Counted from the stretch's first letter, positions 46,026 to 58,782 are shown. The stretch: DNA of 64,000 bases from Piper betle (GCA_033002965.1 JAURVB010013324.1:1-64000); one strand, 5' to 3'. Numbers and translations: made by a program. The notes: generated by a model not told the origin, from the letters alone.

Positions 46026-48882
46026 TGTAACACCCCGTTTCGGCTCACCCGTGAACCGACCCGGAAATGTCACCGGCGACCGAACCGTTCGCTAATCTAC
46101 TGGGTTCGGTTAAGCCGACCCGGATCTGCCCTCGGTGTCTCAAGATGGAGATGCAAACATGAAATGCATGGATGGGATGCGTGGGTTCTAACGTAGTCCT
46201 ACATGCATGCTATGATGTACAAGCAAAGACAAGACAAAATAATAAATGAAAAACCAAAAGAAAATATATACTATTTTATAAAAATACGGTAACACATAAT
46301 AATCTACCCTGACATTCAACCATTATCTCATTCATTTTTACCTGAGCCGAGTCTGTACTCCAAGGCTCCCTACTCATTCATATTTATCAGTTCGTTTCAT
46401 AACAAGTAATTCACTCAAGCAAACACATCAAAATTATCGTTCACATAACAATAACACACCATCATTATACGTTACACGCGGCAGGTACATGTGTGCGCGG
46501 TTCCGTGCTGCTCCTCCGCAGTCCCGACAGCTTTCATCGCTCGCATTCCTCACCTACATATATATAGAAAAACCGTCAGTAACGAGTGTTACCGGCCCGG
46601 AAAATAACTAATATCAATCTGGCACAGGAGAGCAAACTCTCCTGTTGAATGAAAACCATATACTTCCTCAAGAACTCTCATCAGGGCACATACGGGAGCC
46701 GTCGCCATCGGGTCGACAGCGTCCCCCTATCTTTCACATTCTCATGCCTCGGCCATTTCTCTATTGCTTCTCGCGTCAAATCTCGTTCCTATCCGCCCTC
46801 TGCACCTTCCATATTACTCCTGGCCTTGAGCACGAAGGCCGAGTACTCTCAGGCAGTCGCCTTCAGTACCCTTTGAAACCACAAGTCTAGACATGCGCTG
46901 CAATGCAGTACCCGTGAACCTCCACACTTCTCCGGGTTTGAGGAACTCAAAGGTGGAGTTGTCAGGATCCCTCGGGAATGAAACGGCCCGCACACCATTC
47001 CAGAGCCCACTGTCGACACACACGTGCCCGCTCGCGTAGCACGGTAGTCGGATTTCCCTCATTCAGTCTCTCACCAAAACACGAAAACTATACATATATA
47101 TAGGTCTGGGTTGGGATTTATACAATAGGCCCGAAGGCAACGTGAGCTGGATCTGAAGTTCGAAAACAAACTCGAGGGATCTCATCCTCGAGGGTTATTA
47201 ATCCGGAAAATCGTTGGCTAAATGGCCCGAGTTAAGTGGGATTCGATAAAACGCCACTTAACTCGTCCTGCACATAATAAATCAAATACACAAGAGAGTA
47301 GCGTAAATCAGAGAACGAGTCCTAAACGGACCTGGTAGAAGCTCCAAACGGGTCCACGCGCCTAGGCGGCGAGCTCCTACACCGTACCTACACAATCAAG
47401 CTAAAAACTAACGCCCGCATGATGAATCACATATCCTATAGCATACACACACAATCAACACAATCACACGTCAATCAACACACATCAACCTATATCAATT
47501 CTAGCGAGTCTACTTAAGCTAGTTTGATTAGATCATGATTATTACTTAATAACCCTAATTAGTTTCATAACTTCTATTTTTAACACCACACAATCAAACA
47601 AATTTCATATTTTTATCCTTAATCAAATCTACATTTATATATATTATTATAACACACAATTCACCAATCCTAGCATGCAATTCTAATAATCAAAACTTTC
47701 AAATAATTAAATTAAAATAAATTATACCTCGCGTCGTCGAAAATCGGCGACGGCTAGGGTTTCCGTTTCGTGGCTCGAAACTCGAATTCGGCACCTAGCG
47801 GCGTCCGAAGTCCGATCAGATTGGACCGGGTGCGTTCGGCGGATGATCCGGCGAATTTCCCACAAATCCAATTTCCGGCGGTTCCGGCGGTTTTCCGGCG
47901 AGTGTCGGCGGTTTTCCGGCGGATTCCGACGGTTTTCCGGCGATGATTTGGGACGGAGCAATCAGGGGGTCTATCGGCACCAGCTCGACGAGCTCGGTCC
48001 AATGGTGGTGTCAAACAGGGTAGCCGAGGCGGCGATGGCCGTCGACGGCGGCGTCGAAAATGGGCGGCGGTGGCGGCGTTCTCCGATCGAGGCTCCGGCC
48101 GGCCTCGACGGTGGTCGGGACGATGGGGGAAACGTCGGCGACGTCGAGGGGGTGGTCGTCGGGGTCACGGCGGCGGCGGCGCGGCTCGGACGGCGGCGAA
48201 ATCAGTGGGCGGAGCGTCGCGGCTTGTGGGGCGATTCCGGCGTCGTGGCGGCGCGACGGTGGCCGGGGTTGGTCGGGGCGGCACGGCGACGACACGACGG
48301 GGCGGGGCGGCGTCGATCGGCGGCCAGGCGGCGTCGGCCGTGGCGGCGGTGGCGCGCGAACAGGGGCGGCGGCGGTTAGGGTTTGGGCGTGGGGGAGAAA
48401 AGGTCGGGAGGAAGAAGAAGTGTGTGCGATGGCATTTTCGTAAATAAGTATTGACTCGATTCCTACTCGAGTCAAAATAATAACTAGTTCGTAATAAATT
48501 CTAAAAAAATCTAGAAAAATATGGAAAAATCACATAAAATAAAACAAACACAACAACATCCAAATGACATGCTCTATAACTAATAACCCACCCGAATATA
48601 ATCCAACGCGTCCTAATTCGTCATTCGGCCCTAAAATTATTTCTACGATCAAACATATAAAAAGAAAAAAATACTGCATACTTTCATATATTCAGATAAC
48701 TCGTATCTCACCATCTTCTCGACGTTATCATCATATATTCAGGTACACCTGACTCTCATCGCTCATAACTCACGGCTGGTCTCGACTCAGCACGCGATTC
48801 ATGAAACCGACTCGACTCGAACCAACGATCGAACCGACTGGTTCGGTAACGTAAAACCCTGACTCGAATCACGGGTTTTACA
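46026..48882 (-). repeat. 5' LTR of the TR-GAG element
   Basis: A 2,857-bp partner of 41,020-43,876. Differences seen include c/t near 46,047, several changes around 46,430-46,475, g/c near 46,651 and a/g changes near 48,169 and 48,297. U3 would contain the element promoter; I see no single convincing TATA box. Confidence 0.93.
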
Positions 48883-51585
48883 CTGAGAGCGCTCAGCCTT
48901 CGTGCTCAAGGCCAGGAGTAATATGGAAGGTGTAGAGGGCGAAAAGGAATGAGATTTGATGCGAAAAGCGATAGAGAAATGGCTAAGGTATGAGAATGAG
49001 AAAGAATGGGGGACGTTGTTGACCCGAGGGCGACGGCTCCCATATGTGCCCTGATGAGAGTTCTTGAGGAAGTATATGGTTTTCATTCAACAGGAGAGTT
49101 TGCTCTCCTGTGCCAGATTGATATTAGTTATTTTCCGGGCTAGTAACACTCGTTACTGACGGTTTTTTTATATATATGTAGGTGAGGAATGCGAGCGATG
49201 AAAGCTGTCGGGACTGCAGAGGAGCAGCACGGAACCGCGCACACATGTACCTGTCGCGTGTAATGTATGATGATGGTGTGTTAATGCTGTGTGAATGATA
49301 ATTAGAATGTTTTTGTCTTGATAAATTGCTTCTTATGAGACGAGCAGATAATTGTGAATGAGTAGGGAGCCTTGGAGTTCAGACTCGGCTCAGATGAAAC
49401 AAAAGAGATAATGACTGAATGTCATAGTAGATTGTTATGTTTTATTGTATTTTGATAAAATATTTATATACCCTTGTTGTGGACAGGTTGGCCCCTATTG
49501 CACTTTTAGGGGAGATTATGTCTGTTTTTCCGTAAATATTAATGAATTTTTATTTAAATTTCTTGCTTGTTGAATGGTTTTGTTTTGCTTGCATATCATC
49601 ACATGCATGTAGGACTCTGTTAGAACCCAATTATTCTCATTCATGCATCTCATGGTTGCATCCCTATCTTAAGACGCCGAGGGCAGATCCGGGTCGGCTC
49701 AACCGAACCAGTACATTAACGAACGGTTCGGTCGCCGGTGACATTTTCGGGTCGATTCACGGGTGACCCGAAATGGGGTGTTACAACAACCTTGTCGCCG
49801 TTTGTGTGACTGACGATTGGGTATAGAATTTTATACGATTTAATTATTTAAAATTTATATTTATTAGCACAGCATGCTAGGATTGATTAATTGTTGTGAT
49901 GAATGTCTGATTATAGTTGAAGTGATGATTTGCACGATTTGATTGATAATGAATGATTATAAGTGATCTAATTAAGTAAAGTAAATTTGAGCATGCTAAC
50001 TGACTACAAAATAACTTAGAAAAATATAATAAAATTGGTATGAACAAAATGAGTTAGAGTTATTTCTATACTGATGATTGTTTGACTGCTAGATAATAAT
50101 TGCATTGTATGTGTGATGTTCATGTTGAGTTAATGCATCATTTAGTTAGTGGGTGTTAGCTTCTAGATTTGATGTGTAGGTATGGAGAAGGAGCTCGCCG
50201 CCTAGGCTCGTGGGCGCGAGCTTCTACTAGTTCCGTTTAGGACTCGCTCCTTATTTTACACTCTACTCTATTATGTATTGTTTTATTACTTGCATAACGA
50301 GTTTAGTGGCGTTTTATTGGATCCCACTTAACCCGGGTCATTTAATCGATCGATTTTCTGGATTAATAACCCTCGAGGATGAGATCCTCGAGTATCTTTT
50401 CGAAAAGAAGATCCACCACAAGTTACCTTTGGGCCTATTTTACTAAATTCCTTACCCAAGCCTATATATAGTAGTTTTTGCATTTTCAGTGAGATGTGAA
50501 ACGGAGGAAACCGACAACCATGTCTTGAGATAGGGCATGTGTTTATCAAAGCAGGCTTTGGAACTAGTGAACGTCCACTCTATTCCCTAGGGATCCTAAC
50601 AACTCCACCTTTAAGTTCCTCAAACCCGGAGAAGTGTGGAGGTTTACGGGTACTGTTGTGTAGCACATGTCTAGACTTGTGGCATAAAAGGGTACCAAAG
50701 GCGCATACCTGAAAGTACTAGACCTCTGTACTTAGAGCCAGGAGTAATACGGAGGATGTAGAGGGCTAAGATGAAAGAGAAGGATTTTACTGAGCAAAGG
50801 GATAGTTTAATTGACCAAGGAAAGAGAATGTTATGAAAAGAGAAATTTATGGAAAGGGGATGCTATCGCCTGACGGCGACGGCTCTCATTACTGCCCTTG
50901 TGAGAGTTCTTGAGGAAGTATATGAGGTTTTGTTTATTCAACAAGAGGGTCATCTCTCCTATGTCAAATTAATATTAGTTATTTTCTAGACCGAAAATGC
51001 TCGTTACTGACAGTTTTCTATTATTTATGTAGGTGAGAATCTCGAGAACTGAGCACTATCAAGACTGCAAAGGAGTAGCAAAGCCGTTGCACACATATGC
51101 CTGCCTCACGTAATGAATGAAAATGATGATTTCTAAGCCGTATGAATGATGAGATTGTTTTAGATTATTCTGTGAAATGCTATGAACATTTAGCATGTGA
51201 AACGAAACTAGAATGAAAGTGAAATAAAAGAAATGTCATGTTTTGGAATTATATTGATATAAATATTTATTATTGCTGTGGATAGGTTGGCCATATTGCA
51301 CTTTTAGGAAAGACAGTCCGTTTTGTTTTAAAAATATTATTTATTTTCGAACTTGTTTTCACGATTATTCTATTTGTACACAATAGCATATCATGACATG
51401 CACGTAGGGCCACATTAGAACCCAAACATCCCATCTACACATTGTATACTTGCACTACCATTTTAAGACACTGAGGGGAGATCTGGGTGGGCTTAACCGA
51501 AACCAGTAGTTTAGCAAACGGTTCGGTCGCTAGTGACATTTCCGAGTTGGTTCACAGGTGAACCAGAATGGGGTATTGCAACTAT

Positions 51586-54340
51586 CAACTTCCGATGTCA
51601 CAATCGCTCATCAAAGCTCAGACAAAGTCTTCCATGTGTTTTGATCTCCATTTGTCATGCCAGTCTTAGAGTTCTCTCCACCCTCTTTGGGTGTCGAACG
51701 CTTAACCATAGGCCTATTTAACGTCTAACACTACACAGCTTCTCACCAATCCCTAGTGCTTTGGTTGCCACAGTCCCAACCAATGGTGTGTCGAAGGTTG
51801 CCACAATTCTTCTTTTGGCTAGGCCCTTGCATCTTCAGTTGTCGAAGCCTTAACCGAAGGGCAGCTGAAGTCCATCAAACTTCATCTTTTTAGTGATTTC
51901 CAAATTTGATTTCTTCAATTGGTTGTTTGATATTCCCGTGCTTATGCTTAGAGAATTTAAATGTTGTCACATCAAAACAAGATTCAATACAAACCTTTAT
52001 AAAAATTAGTGTTTGCATTCTTTTCCTTCTCTCTTTGCTTATTTGATTAATTGTTTTAGTTATTAATCAGGCATATTAGGTGTTTGCTGATTTACCTCAC
52101 ACAAAGCAACTTAATTAACTTTGTGTGAGACTAATTAATTTGTCTATAGTAACTTGTATGGTTTGAAATTGATTCACAAAAGCTAGTGATCAATTACTTT
52201 TTGTAAGGTTTGAATAGTTCGCCAACACGTGAGCAAACTTCATAGATTTGCTTGGGTAGTTATTGTTTATTACTTGTTTTTCACCTATTTGTGCTTAGTT
52301 CATTATAATTCCACAATACTATTCATTGGCCACGGTTGGTTAAAGTAGTTCTAGGATACATTAGCATACTAATTGTGTGTCAAGCATGTAGAATGATTGT
52401 TACTACCGGCGCTTGGACCCCTTAGACTCGCCCCTGGCCACATAAGGTTGGATCCGATTGCACTTGATCGGATTCGACTACCGACAGTCAGATTCTGCTT
52501 CTGGGACAGTAGTTTTTTAGAAAAAAATGGCGACCGAATCCAACCAAGGTGTAGCCAGATCTAGTCACAATTGCACCTCGTCAAAGCTTATGTTCACCTT
52601 AGCCATGGCTCATGAAACTAATACTTTATTAACACGAAAGAATAAAATTATAAAATAATAAGAGACATGTGATAAATTATAATGAATTAATAATGGCTAT
52701 ATACTTGATAGTGTTGAGTTTTTAAACAAAATTGTAATACAATGAAATAAACAATAGATGGACAGATCAGCATTACGAAATATACTTTTGATATTTATAT
52801 TGAGTATTTTACATAAAAGAGATGATTATTTTTTATATTATCAGATGGTGGGAGATTCATGGCTAATTGATGAAAAAAGATAAACTTCATTATAATAATA
52901 AAATTGTCCTCTAGACCAGTACGGGTTAAAACAATAAAATAAAACAAGTTGACCCAATCAGATTAATTAAAATCATTTTTTTAAAATAAATTTTTTTAAG
53001 ACCAATGGCTGACTAGATCCGGCCTTGAACCAGCCGAATATGGCCACCCAAACCCTCACAGTCCAAGCAGCCAGATTTAGGTGAACAAGGCTCCCACCCT
53101 ATCATGGTGGCCTTTGTGGGTCAGGTAACGGATGGGTACTTGTTTATTTACCAAACCAACCCTCTATAAACATATTCAAGACAAATTCAAGTATTTTACC
53201 TTTTTTCCTAATAATTAACTCAAATTTTTCCACTATTTAGTAATTTCAAAAATATATCCTCTAGTAAAATGACCTTTGTATCTTTTAGCATGTATAAAAA
53301 AATCCCATTTAAAAAACCAAGTTTTTAATATAAAAATTTAACTTAAAATTTAATTTAAAATTAAAACAATTAATTAATAAATTCTTTAATTTTAATTAAT
53401 ATAAGCCTACCAAAGAAAAACTTAATTGAAAAATTATGATAATTTTGTACAAAACATATAAAAGTTGTACTTTTATATAAAAACGCATTTTAAATATAAA
53501 TTGCTCAGTATGCGTAAGGGCTGATGTACTTTTGTGACTTAGACAAAATTACCCTTATCATCTTACCTCTTTCTAATCCAACGATTCACAATAAATATTG
53601 CTAACAAATATCAGCCGTTACTTATACTTTCTTTTTACATATCACCTTTGGTAAGATTTAAGGAGTTAGAATTATTTTATATTCTTTATTCTTTTTATAT
53701 CAACCAAATAAAACCTAAATATATTCTTAAAGGACATTGGTAGGAACAAACTATATCTACCAGATAAAGGTTTATCCCTTTATAGTTGTTGCGACACTAT
53801 AAAATTCATTAATATTGATATTATATAAAAGAAAATATAAAAAAATTATATTAATAAATATATAAAAAATTTAAGTTATCATATTCAAGATGCATAGTGT
53901 AAAAATTAGATTAGTATCACAATTTAAATAATCAAATTAACAGGTTGATTTGTCTAAATATTTTTATCTAAGATTAACAATTTTGAATGATTTTAATCTT
54001 ACAATAAAAGCTTCAAAAATAGATTAGAAAGAGATTGTTATACATTTAGAGTTCCTAATTTCTACCACAGACATCCCAACATAATAGTATCTACAATCTT
54101 TACAGTGAAATGATTCAAAACTTTTATTGTGACCTAATCTAAAACTTTCTCATGACATAATTTAACCATTTGATAATTTGTTAACTATTCAGATGACTAA
54201 AAAGCTTTTTTACCGATATTTCATAATTACTCTGAAAGGAAAATTTTTGCATAATTATCATACAGAGAAAGCTTTGCAAATTATATCCGTTGGAACAATC
54301 CATGATTCCAGTGTTCGGAATTAGGTTCAGGCGAATACTA
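51586..54340. other. Intergenic, no gene recognised
   Basis: Mostly AT-rich. Positions 51,990-52,400 look like repeat-derived non-coding sequence. Positions 53,200-54,150 are very AT-rich. Short frames show no domains. No paired terminal repeats were found. Confidence 0.55.
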
Positions 54341-55650
54341 AGGAGCCCTTGATCGAAAAATGACATAAATTGGCTCGCATAAAGACACGGAAAGTAAATA
54401 AAAGAAAAGCACATAAATTCGTTAGACGTTCGGCAAGAAAACCCTAACTCACATCAATGGTAGTTTGAAAATCACAGTTTAATCTTTCAATAATTATTTA
54501 CAATCTACACCAGGGGAAGAAGAGGATTGAGAACTCACAAGCCTGAAGGTGTTCCAAACCAAGATAAGCCCACAGGAACTGTTAAGCAGCTGATAAGAAC
54601 TTCAAATAATGTCAGTATTTCAAAACTTGGTGTTCTTTACAAGTTAGTTTGGAGTTCGTCAAATTTGATTAGATTATAAAACGGTACCTAAACCCTATTT
54701 TTTCATTGAACAAGTATACAGCAATATTCCAAACACTAGCATTTAACCATTGGAAGATGACCACTGTTAATGATCATATGTTATTCAATCCTCCCTTCCA
54801 ATGCTCTATCAACCATATAGACATATATGTTTTAATCTTCCATCCCCTGGTGTTGCATTTGGCAGGAAGATCTTATCCTACTACATACAATTTCAAATCA
54901 TGAACTGCAAATCATAATCTTTTGCAACGCCCATTTTGTACCATTCAATCTAGAAATTAAACATGAAAGCACGCTATCAACAAATATGGAGGATGCTAAA
55001 TAAGGTGCCAACTTCATATAAAAAATTATCACCTATCAGAACTTATCCTACATGTAAACACTTGTAGCAAACCAAATTATACCAGAGATAAAAATAAAGT
55101 TCCAGAAAAGCCTTTCCTACTATGCATTTCCAAATTCACACAAAGGTAAGACAATTAGCTAACAAAGAAGAAAGTAAAATAGCACTGTAAGACTTAATCT
55201 ACTTGATACAAATCATGTATCAACACAGATATTACTTAACTTCCCACACACACTATAACTCAAAAGCTACCATCTTTCCATTATTATAGATACCATTTCA
55301 CAAAACTCTTAAATTCTACAGTACATTTAATCCCATAGATAACAACACCAAAATGAATAGCTATTGCAAATGCATAACAAAAGCTGAAGCAAAACTGGTA
55401 ACCTAGAACAAAGATGGCTCATTTTTTTCACAAAATATCCATAACTCCCTTGTCAATTCAATTACATATTGAAACACCAAATTCAAAAGCTGCTATAAAA
55501 GTAAAACAGTAAAAATTCATTTTCTTTTTTAAAAAAAGTGAAATTGGGAGGGAACCAAGAACATTGATAGCCTCCTATTCTTGATAAAAGCCTTAATACC
55601 TTTTGCTAATCCAATCTCATATTACAACACCAAATTTAAAAGATACCATT
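54341..55650. repeat. Direct duplication, copy 1
   Basis: Collinear with 55,989-57,420: ggagcccttgatc.a.aaatgacataaatt at the start, then gaaaaccc.aactcacatcaa, ggaagatgaccact, ctactacatacaatttcaaa, aaagcctttcctactatgca, ctaatccaatctcatattac at the end. The copies differ by many substitutions and several indels, so the duplication is old. The texture resembles a copia LTR followed by other sequence; the origin is unclear. Confidence 0.85.
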
Positions 55651-55988
55651 GCCTATATAAAAAAGTGAAATTGGTGAATACTCCTTCAGGCCACATTGGG
55701 GATGACCACATACACATTGAAAGAAAATGGGTTGACACAGAAAACAGATTTCCATGAGGCGAGCCCCACTGAAAAATCCCTTCACAAATGATTTATCTGC
55801 AAAGCTTGCAAGGACATGCAAGAAAAGGAAAGTGGCCCTGGTTTTTATTTTCTCTTTAAATCCAAACACATGTAAGAAAATGTAAGAAATTGCGCATTCT
55901 TTTCTTTTCTTTTTTCTTTCATTTCTTTTTCTTTCTTAAAACTTTTTCTTTTTTTCTCTCATAATCTATCCAACCAAACATACCATAA
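55651..55988. other. Spacer between the duplicated copies
   Basis: About 340 bp not repeated in the second copy. It has an open minus frame of 77 codons (55,636-55,869) with no domain I recognise, and a pyrimidine-rich tract at 55,895-55,960. Confidence 0.5.
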
Positions 55989-57420
55989 GGAGCTCTTGAT
56001 CCAGAAATGACATAAATTATTGTCCGTAAAAACTCAGAAACTCAGAAAGTAAATAAAAAGGGAAGCACACATATTTATTGGACGTTTGGGAAGAAAACCC
56101 GAACTCACATCAATGGTAGTTTGAAAATCACCACTTTAATATTTCTATAATTATTTACAAGCTACACCAAGGAAGGGAGAGGAGGATTGAGAGCTCACCC
56201 ACGAGGAAGCATCAAACTCAAAAGCTTTGAAGGTGTTCCAAACCAACAAGATAATCCCACAGGAACTATTAAGCTGCTTGGTGTTCTTTACAAGTTAGTT
56301 TGGTGTTACAAGTTAGTTTGGTGTTCGCCTAATTTGATTAGACTATAAAACGTTGCCCAAACCCTTTTAACCATCACATGATCATCTAGCAGTATTCCAA
56401 ACACTAGCATTTAACCATTGGAAGATGACCACTATTAATGATCATATGTTTTTCTATCCTCCCTTGCAATGCTCTAACTACCATATATACATAATTGTTT
56501 TAATCTTCCATCCCCTGATGTTGCTGCCAGCAGGAAGAACCTATCCTACTACATACAATTTCAAATCACGAGCTGCAAATCATAATCTTGCAGCACCCAT
56601 TTTGTACCATTCAATCTAAAAATTAAACATGTAAGCACACTATCCACAAATGGGGAGGATGCTAAATAAGAACAAAAATAAGGTGTCAACTTCATATAAA
56701 AATTATCACCTAGCAAAACTTATCCTCCATGTAAACACTTGTAGCAAACCAAATCATACCAAAGATAAAAATAAAGTTCCAGAAAAGCCTCTCCTACTAT
56801 GCATTTCCAAATTCACACAAAGACAAGACAATTAGCCAACAAGAAAGAAACCAAAATAGAGCAGTGGAAGACTAACTTACTTGATACATATCATGTATCA
56901 TCAACACAGAAATTACTTAACTTCTCTCACACACTAGAACTCATTTTACAGATTAAAACCCTGCAATTGCAATTGCCAATTCAATCGCATATATTACAAC
57001 ACCAAATTCAAAAGCTATCACTTTTCCCGTACTATAGATTCCATTTCAAAAAATTCTTAAATTCTCTAGTCCATTTAATTTAAGCCCATAGATAACACCA
57101 CCAAAATCAATAGCTACTGCAAATGCATAACAAAAGCTGAACAAAACCGGTAACCTAGAACAAAGATGGCTCATTTTTTCACAAAAATATCGATAACTAC
57201 CTTGTCAATTCAATCACATATTGTAACACCCAATTCAAAAGATCCCGTATATAAAATTAGAACACCAATCAAAAATTCACTTTTATTTTTTTAAAAAAGA
57301 AGAAGTGAAATTGGGAGGAAACCAAGAACAATGATAGTCTCCCATTTTCGATCGAAGCCTTAATACCCTTCGCTAATCCAATCTCATATTACAACACCAA
57401 ATTCAAAAGATAGATGCCAA
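55989..57420. repeat. Direct duplication, copy 2, adjoining ISD11
   Basis: Second copy of 54,341-55,650. Its last matching block (ccaatctcatattacaacac, about 57,380-57,415) ends about 30 bp beyond the ISD11 stop codon, so part of this copy probably serves as the ISD11 3' UTR. Confidence 0.85.
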
Positions 57421-57447
57421 CATACATATATATATGAGCAATTCGTG

Positions 57448-57717
57448 TCATGGGCTCTCTACCTCCATGACGCTCTTCATGGTCGGAGCGTAGAGGGAGT
57501 AGATGAGAACCTGGCGCCGGGCGACCTCAAGCTGGGACTTTCCGTCGGCGAAGGCGGCGGCGACGGCGGCGGGGTCGGAGAGGTGGCGGTTGTGGCGGAA
57601 GCCGGCGGAGGTGCGGTGCTTGGCGTACTCGCGGATGTTGTAGTCGGAGAACTTGCGGGCGGTGCGGAGGAGGGAGCGGCACAGGGAGAGCACCTCCGAC
57701 CTCGTGGGGGACGCCAT
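57448..57717 (-). CDS. ISD11: ISD11/LYRM4-like Fe-S cluster assembly accessory protein
   Basis: A single-exon frame of 89 residues. The start is the ATG at 57,717 in a strong context (gccatggcg); an in-frame ATG 14 codons upstream adds residues unlike the family. ISD11 binds and stabilises the cysteine desulfurase NFS1 in mitochondria for Fe-S cluster synthesis. The sequence shows the family signature: a L-x-R-S-L-L-R helix at 12-18, D-Y-N-I-R-E-Y at 25-31, a G-F-R-x-N-R turn at 39-44, and A-F-A-D-G-K-x-Q-L-E-V-A-x-R-Q-V at 55-70. Length fits the family (about 90). The LYR tripeptide reads L-C-R (12-14). Third codon positions are almost all G or C, unlike the WRKY gene and surroundings. Confidence 0.85.
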   Translation of the reverse strand: MASPTRSEVLSLCRSLLRTARKFSDYNIREYAKHRTSAGFRHNRHLSDPAAVAAAFADGKSQLEVARRQVLIYSLYAPTMKSVMEVESP

Positions 57718-57720
57718 GGC

Positions 57721-58440
57721 CGCCCTGGGTATGTCACAAGCAAGAGGCCGAAGCATCAAATTTTTTTATATTCAATATAGTTCGGTTATTAATTAATTAG
57801 GTTTAATTTTTTTATATTTTCTTTAGATAAACCAAATTTCGAAAGGTATATTCTATATATTTAAGTTCGAAGTCAAACCAAACCAAATTCATTTAGATAA
57901 CCTAATTTTTTTAAAAAATTAAATCTAAAATTTATATTATATGTTCATTATCATAAAATTATTTTATTTTTGTGATGCATTTTTTTGTTCAATATGATAG
58001 GGACGTTTAAGATTACTTATCAAATAATTATGTAATTAAAATAATAATATAATTTTGATTAAATTATTAAATAAATTTATATTTTCATAATTTATGATGT
58101 AATTCGATATTGACTATTGCATTGAACTAACATATTTGCAAATAGCATTCTAGTTTCAGAGGCCTTATGCGTTCGATGAAAATTATCATTAATTTATTGG
58201 ACAGAGCTCTTTTCAAAAGTTTTAAGTATATTCCTGGTTATCAAAAGTTCTACATTACATGTTGTATACCTCTATACCTCTTGTAGAGGGTTCTTCTCAA
58301 TGAGAATTCCTGTACCCTTACACCTGCATTAAAAATCAAAACCACCCTTAATAAGTTTTCCATTCCCCAGGTTTATCTTCTAACATTTATATATTATCAA
58401 TTTTGCTTGCAACAGCGTGCCATTTACATCAACTTCTTCA
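57721..58440. other. ISD11 upstream region, AT-rich
   Basis: Contains the ISD11 promoter by position, but no element stands out. The rest is AT-rich without coding potential. Confidence 0.5.
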
Positions 58441-58782
58441 ACAACTAGCTTGAACTTTAATTAGCGGAGCTTGGAAAGAAAGCAAACACTTTCAATGAGT
58501 TCAATGCTGGCTTGCAAAGCTGTCCTCGAGGATGCCCTCCCTTCACCCTCCTGGTGTGACAAAATTGGTATGCACCAATGGCAATTTCAGTGTCTCTTGA
58601 ACCATCTCATGATCTTTGGCTGATGTTGGCTGATCCCAGAACAACATAAACATCATCTACGTTCATCCCCTTTGCATAGACATGAATCATGAGCCTCCTA
58701 AACGTTTGAGGCAGCTCACATTGCATTATATATACCCGAGCATGCTATTAGAAATAAATAATAATAGGTGTACAATATTATC

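Larger units (their letters stand above)
41020..48882 (-). mobile_element. Complete young gag-only LTR retrotransposon (TR-GAG type), 7,863 bp
   Basis: Read on the minus strand: 5' LTR 48,882-46,026, primer site 46,021-46,010, gag 45,840-43,948, polypurine tract about 43,889-43,877, 3' LTR 43,876-41,020. Both LTRs are 2,857 bp and differ at roughly a dozen positions seen by eye. A 5-bp target duplication ctgag (41,015-41,019; 48,883-48,887) interrupts a solo LTR of the same family, in the opposite orientation. The internal region is 2,149 bp and holds only gag. There is no protease, RT, RNase H or integrase, so it must depend on a partner's Pol. The junction gaggacgaaatttttataag before the 3' LTR is Tekay/Del-like. 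It fits the TR-GAG class described in plants. Confidence 0.92.
39011..49785 (+). mobile_element. Second nested solo LTR, about 2.9 kb, itself interrupted; target duplication acaac
   Basis: It starts tgtaaaccccgtgactcgag (39,011) and ends gaaatggggtgttaca (49,785), with acaac at 39,006-39,010 and 49,786-49,790. Its sequence is 39,011-41,019 plus 48,883-49,785; the gap is exactly the complete element at 41,020-48,882. The hairpin ctcgagg..cctcgag is intact at 40,673-40,694. Confidence 0.9.
35433..51580 (+). mobile_element. Outermost solo LTR of a nested stack, target duplication actat
   Basis: It starts tgttgcaaaacccgtg (35,433) and ends atggggtattgca (51,580), with actat at 35,428-35,432 and 51,581-51,585. 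Its own sequence is in three pieces: 35,433-35,584, 38,532-39,010 and 49,786-51,580. Together they give about 2.4 kb once the insertions and their duplicated 5-mers are removed. The pieces join in correct family order. It lies 64 bp after the previous solo LTR and in the same orientation. Confidence 0.85.

Noticed and set aside
57477..57743. 88-codon Pro/Ser-rich minus frame overlapping ISD11
   Set aside because: Out-of-frame reading of a GC-rich gene; the ISD11 frame has the conserved motifs.
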